Positions 23,521 through 34,544 of a stretch of 64,000 nt of DNA are shown here, in pieces. The position numbers and the translations under genes were made by a program. The stretch comes from Carex sylvatica (taxonomy: Eukaryota > Streptophyta > Magnoliopsida > Poales > Cyperaceae). Position 1 is the first letter of the stretch. Each line of letters begins with the position of its first letter. The notes under the pieces were generated by a model. The model saw only the letters and a list, made by a program, of their open reading frames with translations, did no database searches and was not told the origin of the DNA. The DNA is taken from positions 248,001-312,000 of the forward strand of contig CAXKVR010000109.1 in NCBI GenBank assembly GCA_964058845.1, written 5' to 3'.

Positions 23521-26127
23521 TCTGATAAGCTGTTGTTGATTGAACCGTAAAAAAAATTACCATTAGCTTCCTATGGGTTGAGACAAGAATATTAGATGTG
23601 ATTTAGAGATTATACATACTAAAATCTCAGGGACTTGGCTGAATTAACAGTATATTCTATTTAGGAAAAGGCTGTTTAATCTTTGTTGTAATGATAAACA
23701 AGTATACAAAAGCAAGTTAAGCATCTTAAAAGAAATAATTATTATTTACTAGGCAAACTTATTGTTAACAATAATACGATAATAAAATCTAATAAAAAAT
23801 AAAGTTCATATTCATAATTAAAAGAACCATAAGAAGATAAAATATATGGCTGCACTCCATTTCATGAATTAATTAAATAAATTTACATTAAATACAAGAA
23901 CTTAAAGAAAGATGGAAAATAGATTAACCGAAAAAGATTTGAAAGAAATTTATTATTGTATATCGTTACATTTCAGATTTATATTATGACTAAAGAATTT
24001 TTAACAATAATTAAAATTTTCAGATTTTAATAAGAAATACTTATTCATGAATTAATACAACCTAAGAGCCAAATTTATTCTAACTAAATAGATGAAATTA
24101 GCATATCCTAATTAATCAATGTATGTATGAAAATAATGAAATCTTCTAGTACCTTAATGCAGAATTTTCCAAACAAAAAAGAACTTCGACTCGGTTTGAC
24201 AAAGTTACGGCTTGGATGGATTTGTTTGGTGGCTACGATGGGAAGGCAGCGCAGGGAAAGAAAGGTGCAGCAGGGGTTTGAGAGGAGGAGAGGTGGGGTT
24301 TGGGCAGAACAGAGGAGATGGGGAAGGGGTTGATGAGAAACAGGGGGTTCTCCTTGGGCTGCGTGACACAGGGAAATATATGGTCGTGGGTTTTAGCAGA
24401 GGAGATATTTAATTAGAAGTTATTGCAACTATTTGGTATGTGATTTAATTTTTGGATGGATTTACAATGTTTCCAATAATGAGGTGTATTTAATACATTA
24501 AGTTCAGTAGTTATGAAATTATCTAGAGATGTGATGATATAAAGTAATTCAATTGGGTTGAATTAGTCTCTTTTTGTCTTGTAATTAATTTATTTAAATA
24601 TATTGTGACCTTCTAATCGATGTAAATATTAGGATGAAATTTTGATTAAATCATACTAAATTTTATTTGTATAAAAATTGTCGTATTCAACTACATTAGA
24701 AAGATATATATAACTAATCGTGACGAATTATTACAAATTTGAATTTTAAAAGATAATAATAAAAACTATTCCAGGAGGAGTTTATGCAGTGTAAAATTTT
24801 CTATTAAAATTTGGAAATATAGCCAAAGCCGGCCATTAAATACAAATAAGTAGTGAAACCTATTTACTTACAATGGCTAAAGTCAGGTAACAAAATTTTA
24901 TTATTTGAGAAAAGAGAGAGAGGATAAAAATCTGTATTTGAAGCAAAAAATAAAACCTAGGTAATCTCCAAAAATTGAAAACTAATAAAATAATAATAAA
25001 GAGAGAGTGAGGTAGGAGACACATGTACCAATTTAGTGCTCCTAAGATGTAGTTTAGAAAGGAGATGATCCGCTATCACACTGTAATACTATTAGAAGAA
25101 GAGATGATGAAAAATGTTAAATCTTGTTATGGTTTTTTTTTTTTTTCTAATTGTTAAGATAATTTATAGAATTTTGATAGATGGATAGGAGAGAGACTTA
25201 ACAATTGGGCAAGTTATAAAAAAATTTGCATGGCCAGAAGCGTGGTGTAAAATGTGCACTAAAACATATATATTAGGAGGACATGGTTTTGCATTGAATA
25301 TGAAACCGTTTTCCAAACACAAATGAGGACAATGTAATTATCTTGCATTAGGCACAGTTCCTTCAAAGGCCGGGTCTATTTAACAACAGAAAACAGTGGG
25401 CTGGTTTATTTAATCAACGTGTCAATAAATTAAAACACTGTTCATTGTTTTATAGTATATTTCTTAAAAAGGTTGTAATAGTAAGAGATGGAAGTTAGTG
25501 GCATCAAAGATACACTTTCTGGTTCGAAAGATAATAAGAAATTTTATGATATTTTTTTATGCAAATTTATATATTCACACCGTAATTTAGAAAATTACTC
25601 TTAGAAAAGAAAAGATTGTAATAGTAAGAAATACAAATTTGTGTCATCAAAGATACACTTCCTGGTTTAGAAAATAATAAGATACTTGTGGTAAAAAAAA
25701 GTGCAAATTACCGGACACCCTAATTTTGAATTGTTGATCCAACCAGAACACACAATTTAAATTCGAGAAGCATAAAGGTAATTTTAATTAATAACAATTT
25801 TTCTCTAGAATATGAAGGGGAACATACAGGGGACTCTGAACAAAATTCATCACATATGAAACAAATATAAACATGTTTAAAATTTATTATACGTACCGGT
25901 ATATGTATGTTATTAATTAATAATTTTAAATCCCCAATTAACTTATGACAAATCAAATCTGAACGAGTTTCAGTCAACAGATAGAGAGCTAAAACTATAC
26001 AGAAAATAGTAATATATTTTATAAGACTACTAATTGCACATATTGCCTTCTGACTCTCTGATAAGCATTATCTAAATGCATACATTTATACATGCACAAT
26101 TAAAATACTAAATATTAGGACCATCAA
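23521..26127. other. Upstream region of the CKI1-like gene
   Basis: Mostly AT-rich. A GC-richer block at 24200-24400 could be a minus-strand 5' leader or promoter but has no clear start codon link to the gene. At 25471-25570 and 25613-25710 a segment of about 100 bp is directly repeated (TTGTAATAGTAAGA..., CATCAAAGATACAC...). No other gene is supported. Confidence 0.45.
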
Positions 26128-26285
26128 TATCACTAAACTTAAATTAATAATGTGAAGTAAATGAAATTCAGCATTCTTTCAAGTTGAATTTCATCACGAT
26201 GAGATGAAGTCAACTGTGACTTAGTTATAATAAATCAAACTGCCAGTTTTCCACTATTCCCCATAATTGTCACTTGTTTAATTGG
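26128..26285 (+). repeat. Flanking duplicate 2 of the CKI1-like locus
   Basis: Partner of 17352-17500, same orientation, with the same ordered blocks. Here the similarity ends at the left arm of the hairpin at 26284, where the partner reads ATTGGTAGAAATTTT without a hairpin. Confidence 0.6.
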
Positions 26286-26400
26286 TAAATTTTTTAACAG
26301 AGCAGTTTTGGCTTCATGCAGAGCACAAGTCATATGAAAGTATTGATTCTATAGTCTATGCTCTGCATGAAGCCAAAACTACTCTGTTAAAAATTTTACC
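26284..26400. other. Near-perfect inverted repeat, candidate small-RNA hairpin
   Basis: Left arm 26284-26325 and right arm 26359-26400 (about 42 bases each) pair with two mismatches. Core: TTTTGGCTTCATGCAGAGCA against TGCTCTGCATGAAGCCAAAA. The loop is about 33 bases. Size and tightness fit a young MIRNA locus or a short siRNA-generating foldback. The arm sequence does not match a conserved plant miRNA that I recall. A very small MITE is the alternative. Confidence 0.7.
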
Positions 26401-27410
26401 CATTTAGTTTCACCAATATAAAGACACCCTCGGAGATGCATCGATGTACTTGAATAATGCAGGTATCGTGGAGATCTTTGATGCAGTTTTCAGACGTATG
26501 TATTATTTTTCTATATCTAGACAATAATTGGTAATGTAATGTTTGATGGATCATCAGGATCAATAACATGTCAGTGATAGTTTGATATAATTATAATTAA
26601 TTCTGCATAAATATCATTTAATATATACCCGATGAATATAATTAACCATTAAACTTTATTTGTAGAGGAATAAGTTGCATGGTAGCACATGTGATTAATT
26701 ACTTCTTAACCATTTTAGTACATAGTTGCTTATATTAATAATAAGAAAACAAATCATAATAAATACTAAAATAATACTTTGAATGTAGAAAATATATAGA
26801 TAATTTGCATTAGTTGTTTATAAAATTCTCAAAATTCAAATATTAAATATTACTTCTACTAATGGTGACAAATGTTACGTTACTCCCTCCTTCAAAAGAT
26901 ATTTTGTTCTCAAAATTCAAAATATAAAATTATAAATACTTTCACTACGCTTTTGCTGTGCCACTTTAATTAAATATTCAATTTGTTTTCAAAAATAAAT
27001 TAAATGAAATATTAACCATAAGTTTAATGAGATCGATAATAAATGATGATTTAACCAAAGTCAAATGTTGTCAGATTAGATATAGATGAAGTTAATCGAC
27101 TAATCATTCAAAATCTATAGTCATAGTCGTTTTAACACATAAAATTAATATTGCATTTTGTTTTCTGGTTTGTACGTACAAGGGACAATGTTTATGATAA
27201 TCTATACTATCTTTATTCTCTGGTACTTATTTTCTTATTTCTACTTAAACTGTATTATCTAAAGTCTCAAAGACATATAATCATTATTATATTATGAAAA
27301 ATCTTGTAACCATAATAAATAATAACTAAATTTTTCAGAACGTGGCGGAACGTTACATGAACTTTGTTTTTCAACTTGTTAATAAGTAATGTTTAATCAA
27401 ATCAAAGTAT
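26401..27410. other. Gene-free AT-rich spacer
   Basis: No open frame with recognisable features, and no repeat stands out. Confidence 0.5.
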
Positions 27411-27414
27411 TATT

Positions 27415-27485
27415 ATGTCAGAGACAATGATAAATACTTCTCAGACATTATGATAAATACTTGTCAGAAACAATGATAAATACTA
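27415..27485. repeat. About 25-bp tandem repeat, three units
   Basis: GTCAGAGACAATGATAAATACTT and two variants in tandem (TCAGACATTATGATAAATACTT, GTCAGAAACAATGATAAATACT). Confidence 0.75.
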
Positions 27486-27514
27486 TCTTGAACATCAATC
27501 AACAAAAAAACATT

Positions 27515-27665
27515 TATTAACGGAAATTGTTATTAGATAACAGCATAATTAATGCGGGAATTATTTTTAAAGGACAGTATAATTAATGCGAGCATTGTTA
27601 TTAGAGGAAAGCATAATTAATGCGGGGATTGATATTAAATGACAATCTAATTTAATGCGGAAATA
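27515..27665. repeat. About 42-bp tandem repeat, four units
   Basis: Units centred on GCATAATTAATGCGGGAATT followed by a TTATTAGA-type segment. The fourth unit is diverged (AATCTAATTTAATGCGG). Confidence 0.7.
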
Positions 27666-27884
27666 AATGAAAATTTTTAGTGAAATAAATGGGGGGATAT
27701 ATGGCAGTTACGGAAGAGATAGTGCGAAAAAAAATGGGGAACAGGGGTGAGGGGCTCCTTATAATTATTCTTTATTATAACTGTTTATAGATACATTGTT
27801 CTAGGAATCTCTGATTTGGTTGATTACAACAAACTTATCCTATGCCCGTACGTTCCCCTATATTAAATGTGTCACTACTTAGGG

Positions 27885-28445
27885 CACCACTAATTGCTCT
27901 AAAAAGCTGAAAATAAATGCGATTGAAAGTAAATAAATGAGTTTAGAGAAATGGACACCCTTAAAGGGTGATAACGGAGTTCGGCAAAACAAATGCCTAC
28001 GTCTCCGGAGCGTGGCAACCTCTTCTAAGTGCGCCTTTCTATTATCCAATACGAAAGGATTACAACTTTTGAACCAGTGAACCCTTACAAAGTAACCGGA
28101 AAGTCACACGACCAACTAGAGATGAGAGCCGGCGAGCCCTTACAACCAAAGGAAGTTACAAGAGCTACTCGAGGTGAGAACGAAGTCTCAAAGTAAAATA
28201 TCCATAAGAGAAACACTCAATAGAACACTCTAACCTAATCTAACTTGAGACTAGTGAAGTGGGCTTGAAATTGTTTGAAGGATATTGAAGTTTTAAGCTC
28301 TCACAACAATGGAGGAACCAAGCTCACAAAAAATCATGTTTTTGAAGTTTAGAGGCAGTTAGGTTAAGTGGAGAAGAGACCCCACTGCTCTATTTATAGA
28401 GACAGCTCCAGAAAAAATAATTTGACTTAAAACGTTACATACGTT
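27885..28445 (-). mobile_element. LTR fragment related to the solo LTR at 61339
   Basis: Matches 61360-61920 in order: GATTGAAAGTAAATAAATGA, GATAACGGAGTTCGGCAAAA, GTCTCCGGAG, AACCTCTTCTAAGTGCGCC, GAGCCCTTACAACCAAAGG, and a minus-strand TATA region (CTATTTATAGA at about 28390). The match fades after AAAACGTTACATACGTTT (28420-28446), so the AACGTT-rich part present at 61.9 kb is nearly absent here. Ends are not defined. Confidence 0.65.
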
Positions 28446-28778
28446 TGATGGAAATATATTACATATTCGTTATGAATGAGAAAGATAAATTTTTTTTTCA
28501 ATGCACTAGAATTCAATTTTCTATAATTTGTCCGCAGATCTTAGTCATTTGACACAAAAAATGTCTAATCTGCATACAAATTCTAATATTGATTCGGTTT
28601 AATTATTCTATGACATTATTTTTTTATCTTTCTGGTTCTTTACAATATTTAATATACTTCTAAAATAAAAAAAATCTGAATTTCATCAGTGACGTGGTAA
28701 ATAGATACTATTAATCAACTGTTATATGTTTCTGAAGAAGCAAAAATGAGCTACCATTATCCTACAGAAGAATGAGGA

Positions 28779-29173
28779 GGGTTCCAATGCCTCATTTTTT
28801 TACACCTCATCATATCTCATATTTTATATTTTTATTTGCTTTATATTCAAAGTTTAAATTGTCGATCCAGACCATTCTACATGATATCCATACTAAAATA
28901 TGGTTGGGGATGCAATTTTATAATTTTTGAAAAAAATTCACTATTTTTTAAGATGGGTAGAAAATCAATATTTTTTTAACGGTGCAAAAATAATGATTAT
29001 GTACCTATCTTAAAAAATAGTAAAAAAATTCTAAAAATTATAAAATTTCATCTCTAGACATATTTTAATATAAATATCATTTTGAGTCATTTGGATCAAC
29101 AATTTGGACTTTGAAAACGAAGATATAATATATAAGGTATGACAAGGTATGAAAAATATGACGTATTGGAACC
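28779..29173. mobile_element. Foldback MITE, copy 4 (largest)
   Basis: Same family as the three copies in the ABI3-like gene: CATGATATCCATACTAAAAT, TCACTATTTTTTAAGATGGG, TACCTATCTTAAAAAATAGT and TTTGGACTTTGAAAACGA appear in the same order. Its own outer ends are GGGTTCCAATGCCTCATTTT and CGTATTGGAACCC, which differ from copy 3, so the family has swapped or diverged termini. Confidence 0.7.
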
Positions 29174-30054
29174 CTAAGAATACACCCTAAGATAGGCTTT
29201 ATTTGTTTAGTTTTAAATTTTCATGCCATCTAGCTCATGTAAACTAATTATTCACCCCCAAGCCAATAATATATTATAACCAACTTCATTAACTTGATCT
29301 AGAGGTAAATATTTACCGTTTTACGTACCAATAATGAAAAATCATGATCTTAATTTGTTACAAATTAATTAATGGTCCAGTAATTGGGTAGTTGACTTGT
29401 CACTGTTAACTAACGACTTGAAAATTGAAAGGTCTTTAAGTGCGATAATAAACTGCTGGGTATTATCAAATCCATCTATTTTCCTGGATGATGTCTATCA
29501 CATCCGTACTTAATGAAATGTAATAATTTTTTTTATTGTTCTAGTCCTTTACAAAAATATTTAGTTACCAGATAATTTTTCAATAAAAAATTATTAAAAA
29601 GTAACAGATTCATGCATGGTTGATGGTTCACACTTTTTAAAACTTAAATATGTATATAGCTGTACAAGGTTCATCCTTAATTGGCGTCAATCTTGCTCAA
29701 ATTAGTCGCACTATGTATAATAGAGCAAATCATATTAATTAGTACGAATGAAGTAAAATCTTTGTATCAATTACTACTTTCAAATTAGTTGTCACTTTGC
29801 TATTTGGAAGAAAAGAAAAATATTTTATTAATTGTCACTGTACCATTTTTAAGACAAGTTATTATAAATGTCTTCCAATTTTGTTGTTGTTAAGTCTTCT
29901 AACATTCTTGATTGGTGACAATGTAACGTTTGAAGAATTTTTTTTTTTTTTTTTAATAAAGGTCAAGTGTACACCCAACTATTTAATACCCATGTAATTA
30001 TAACAAAGGATTTATGTCATTCGGATTTAGAACCCATGATCTTTTATATAGAGA
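29174..30054. other. Gene-free spacer before the first solo LTR
   Basis: AT-rich, no supported gene; a T-tract at 29939-29954. Confidence 0.5.
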
Positions 30055-30059
30055 GCATG

Positions 30060-32703
30060 TGTCACACCCCGCGGCCCCACGAGGCGTGACGGGTGCCTCC
30101 TGCCGTAGACATACGGTTGCCCGTATGCCTACAAGGCAAGTACGATATAATAGAAAGTAAAACACACCAACAAAACAAACAAATAACTAAGAAAAACAGT
30201 TCACAAATCCCAACTGGTCAGGTAATATCATACAAAATCCGTATCTCGATGGATACGTATCACCAAATGACATAGAGAACACATATATATATACAATCAA
30301 AACATAAATCTATACATGTCTCTAGTCACAATACCAGACAGCTAAGCAGCGGTGAAAACCAGGCCTACCGACCTCGTGTCTCTCTCGGATCCGCCGAACC
30401 GGAACCTGAAAAAGTAACCCAAAAGAGGGGATGAGAATTGAATTCTCAGTGCGATAATTTGCCACATATCGTCCCTGGACTTGCAATCACAGATTATATT
30501 CAAAAAGTAAACACAAATATAGCTCAAATCAGTTTATAATCATATATAAACATGAATACACAAACCCGACAACATTCATTCAAATGAAATCACAAATCAG
30601 GAATTGCCAAGATGAAATTCAAGCACACAATATTTGGTTTAACTCGATTTCAGAATATCTGGTAGTAACTACAGATGTTCCACCAAACTGGACCCCAATT
30701 CGTTCCCACTCATCTGTAGGGTTACAGACACCTACAGACGGCTGTACCAGGTAAAACCTTTTCTCATGACACTCATCTGTAATTACAGGCTTAACTGTTT
30801 AATTAAAAGTCTGGTTCTAATTCATATCCGGAAATCCATATAAATCCAACTGACCATCCAAACGCAATACCCCCTGGGTAATGCCATCCGATACACAGTC
30901 ACCACATCCAAAATCATAGTACAAAGTCACTTACCCTTCGTCCCAACCGGTACTGGGAACTGCCGAAGGTCAGACGATCTAAAGCTTTAGAACACTGAGC
31001 GTCAAACGTCCATGCATTAGACTTTGACAAATCCGGATTCACCCCCTGGGTGACGTCATCACGGTGGATGACCATAATACCATATCCACCAACCGATGGT
31101 GATATAAAGCACGGTGACTTTAATTCCAAATTCAGATCATTCAGATCAACACAAATAATAACCATACCAGCATGCAAATCAATCAGATTTAAACAATTCG
31201 AGTTTCACTTTATTTGGGCAATGCAATGCATATGAATCAAAACACAGTTTAATTTCTGAATATAAAATATCAAACAAGTCCAGAAACCCCGCACCTGAGT
31301 AATAGCACGCTCGACTAAGGCTCAGGCGTCTCGAACGATCCAGAAATCCTTTGCCTCGTATGATTACCACCTATTTTATACGTTAAATGCGATTAACGCG
31401 TTCGATTAACATCCGATAATTAATACCATTACCAAACCCTAATTCGAATTCCAATTCAATCGGTGGTTCTGAATAAACAACATGAACCGATATGTTTTAC
31501 GAAGTTATAACTCGATTAATTCCAACAATTTCCAGAGTTTCACATGAAACTATCATAATTCCTTTCCATTTCAATCCAACCCCAAAACCCTAGTTCAATT
31601 CCAAATTCCACAAGCAAATCAATTCGATTATCGAGTTATAACGTTTCAAATAAAATTCGAATTCGAATTTCACCAAAATATAACAAATCAATTGAATTAG
31701 GGTTTCCAAGAGAAAAGGAAGATAAATCATATCAATTATCACAAATTAACAACTAATCGAGCTAGAACTCGATTACGAAACCCTAATCACAAGTTTCAAC
31801 CGAAATCATGACAAATCGAATAAATCGAATAAATTAGGATTTTCAAGAAATTACCAAGGGAGAAATATATACCAAATTGAAGCTTTCTAATCGATCAAGG
31901 ATCGTCAATTCAGCTCGAATCTCGATTTTCCGGTCAGTCCGATCAGTTTTCGCGCTCAATTTCTCTCTCTCTTTCTTTCCCTTTTGGTTCGGCTATAAGC
32001 CCTAGCTCTCCCGTATTTTTATTTCAATACTTCGGTGAAATGAATTGAGAAGAAAGGTTTTGATTATTAATATTTGGAATTTTGCAAAATAACCCTCCAA
32101 CTTTTAGTTATTAACAACTTAAAAATATTTATTACAAATAGGCCCTTATGTAAAGTTTTTATTTATTAAAAAGATGAAAGAGAAAGAGAGAAGATGTTTA
32201 TTTAATCCATTTTGCAAATAGGTCCCTCAAAATAACAAGAATAACAGAAATACAGACCCCAGTGCGGACCAACCATCCGCACTGCGGATCCATCCAGCCG
32301 CATTCACTGCGCAAATAACAAACACACCCCAGTGCGGATCAATCATCCGCACTGCGGATCCGTCCAGCCGCACTCAAGACGCAGGAAAAAGTCCGAGCCT
32401 AGTGCGGACGCACTGAGCTCAGTGCGGATGATCCCCATCCGCATCCAGTACTTAGCGAAAATTCGTCAACTTCAGAAGAGTACAGAACTCACCCGCACTG
32501 CGGATTCCCATCCGCACTACCATCCGCACCCAGTGAAAATCACAGCCGTTTATTAAAGAACTTGTCCCAGTGCGGGTGAAGCCACCCGCAGTGCGGGTCA
32601 TCCATCCGCACTGGACCGTTTTTCTATATTTATAATTCGATTCGTGACGTCTTAACTCAATCAGTCAGTATAGAATATTTATTATAAAATTCATAATGTC
32701 ACA
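30060..32703 (-). mobile_element. Solo-LTR-like element, TGTCACACC family, copy B
   Basis: It starts TGTCACACCCCGC and ends AATGTCACA, flanked by the direct repeat GCATG (30055-30059 and 32704-32708). TG...CA termini with a 5-bp target-site duplication are the mark of LTR integration. At 2644 bp with no internal coding domain, a solo long LTR (of the size seen in Tekay/Del chromoviruses) is the best reading; clade is inference. It shares the family modules: CTACAAGGCAA, hairpin plus CTCAGTGCGA (30430-30450), ACAGATGTTCCACC block (30672), and a minus-strand leader-like CT-rich region (31960-32000). A GC-rich repeat block fills 32260-32620. Confidence 0.78.
32260..32620. repeat. GC-rich palindromic tandem repeats inside copy B
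   Basis: Repeated CAGTGCGGA and ATCCGCACTGCGGAT motifs, more than ten occurrences, in an otherwise AT-rich LTR. Many overlap to form inverted pairs (TCCGCACTGCGGA). This block is absent from copies A and C. Confidence 0.8.
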
Positions 32704-32708
32704 GCATG

Positions 32709-33330
32709 TGCATTTGTCACTAGACCAAAGACTAGTTCTCGTTTGAAGAAATTAAGTTGGTATAAATATAATAGAGTTTGCATACTTCCGTTCTACAATG
32801 ATATTGAGTTTAAATATTATTTTCTTATATATTTTTCACACTATCTGAATAAAATTTAAAAAAACACTCCACGTAGTAGGATTAGCTATCTGCAATAACC
32901 GGACAAATACCAAAATATTTCTGAAAAGACAGAGAAAGGCAGAGTATTACTTTCTCAATTCAACTAACAAAAGTGTGATGGAGTGTTCCCAATTCTAATC
33001 TGACGCCACATAAATCTTCTCCATATAGAGCTCCAGTCCATACGTTGAGGCCATCAAGTCATAAGTCAAGTCAATATTGTCTGGAAGTTTTCATGTTTAG
33101 AAATATATTGCATATTTTACCATGAAGAAGGAAGATGAATTTTTTTGCGATATACTAGAAGAAACCGAATTATTGATTCTATTCCTTACGGTTTGTATGC
33201 AGATCACAATTATTAGCTACAGTGTAGTTAGTACTAAGGGGTTTTCAATTTGGGGTTTTAGGGTATCACCATTTGCCTCCAATAAAACAAATCAAGAAAA
33301 GGAGCACAGTACTAATAAATCTCAGTTTGA
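32709..33330. other. Spacer between solo LTR and TIR element
   Basis: No gene is supported; the small open frame at 33122-33385 runs into the TIR element and has no recognisable feature. Confidence 0.45.
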
Positions 33331-33339
33331 TTTCTTAGA

Positions 33340-34429
33340 GGCTGTTCGGCATCACCTCCTTAGAGGGGAAGGATTAAAAATTTAATCCCTCTTAAGGAGC
33401 AAGTGTTCGTTTGAGTAGTAGGCTTAAGAACAAAGGCTGAACATGAATAAAATATGTTATAATGTGTAAAGACTTAAATAACTTTATATTTTCTTCTTCT
33501 TTAATGTGCTAAGCTTGCTCACAATTTCAAACAAAACATTACAAGCAGAGCAAAACTAAACCAACTAAATCACGTTGAATCAACAAATACAAAATAAACT
33601 AGTTTTCTTATGCAAGGAGAACCAAACTCATATTCATTCTAATAAATAAGACATGTGCTACAGCTGGATGTACCAGATACATTCCCAACCCTGCTCCAAT
33701 TAAACATACAAGATGATTAAACAGAAGTATATTAAAAGCTTATCGCTTGAGATAGAACAACAACAACGCAATTAGACTAATTAAACAATTTCGACACATA
33801 ATTGAAAAAAGTAGCAGTAAATTCGATTTAGTTCTCACACCTGAGGTAGCCAAAGCGACACCTTCCACCAAAATACAACCCCAAACCCCAGCCACGCCAA
33901 CAAAAACGTGCCTTCATTCTCGCTCTTCTATTTTCTCCTTCTCCTCCGTCTCCTCTTGAGTTGTTGTGATACCAATCTATATTCTGCGACTCACAATTTT
34001 ACCTTCATCAAGGTACCAAATCCCATCAAGACGGATCTCGATTAGAAGAACACCTTAATGTGAAGCTCCCTGTGACATCAAAACAATAAATTTGTCGCTG
34101 GCGAGATCGCCATGGAGCCAGAAAGAAGCTGATTTCGTTTTCGCGCATCTAGAGAAGCGCTCAGCTAAGGGAGAGAGGAGAAACGATAGAAAATATAAAA
34201 AAATGAAAAGAGATTTGAGCTGAGGGTAATATTGTAATATAAAAAGGTACTTTTTGGCTTAAGGAGGCGCTAAAGGAAGCTGGTTTCTCAAGGAAGGGAA
34301 ACCCCCAGCTTAATTTTTGGTTCTAAGGAGCCTTAAGGAAGAGGCCTTAAGTCCACCTAAGGCAACGGTGTTCGGCTCACTTAAGACGTTAAGGAGTTAT
34401 AAGGAATCTTAATCCTTGTTGCCGAACAG
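33340..34429. mobile_element. Non-autonomous TIR DNA transposon, about 1.1 kb
   Basis: Ends GCTGTTCGGCATCACC (33341) and TTGTTGCCGAACAG (34416-34429) are inverted repeats; a second inverted GTTCGGC/GCCGAAC and AAGGATTAA / TTAATCCTT lie just inside. Flanks TTCTTAGA and TACTTAGG may be a worn 8-bp duplication. The interior has an uncharacteristic CT-rich, leader-like stretch (33890-34180, TTCTCCTTCTCCTCCGTCTC) that could be captured host 5' UTR sequence. No transposase. Confidence 0.6.
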
Positions 34430-34544
34430 GTACTTAGGGTTTCAAGGGAACAGTTTGACTTGTTAGTCATTAGTCCGGGATAAATGAATTCTGAATTGCT
34501 CCTTCTAAAGGAAAACCATTTTTTTATATTCCATTTATCCCTGA

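Noticed and set aside
27415..27665. CRISPR-like regularly spaced repeats
   Set aside because: Short tandem minisatellites without unique spacers, in plant nuclear DNA.
33122..33385. 88-codon open frame
   Set aside because: Crosses the boundary of a TIR element and shows no domain, signal or coding bias.
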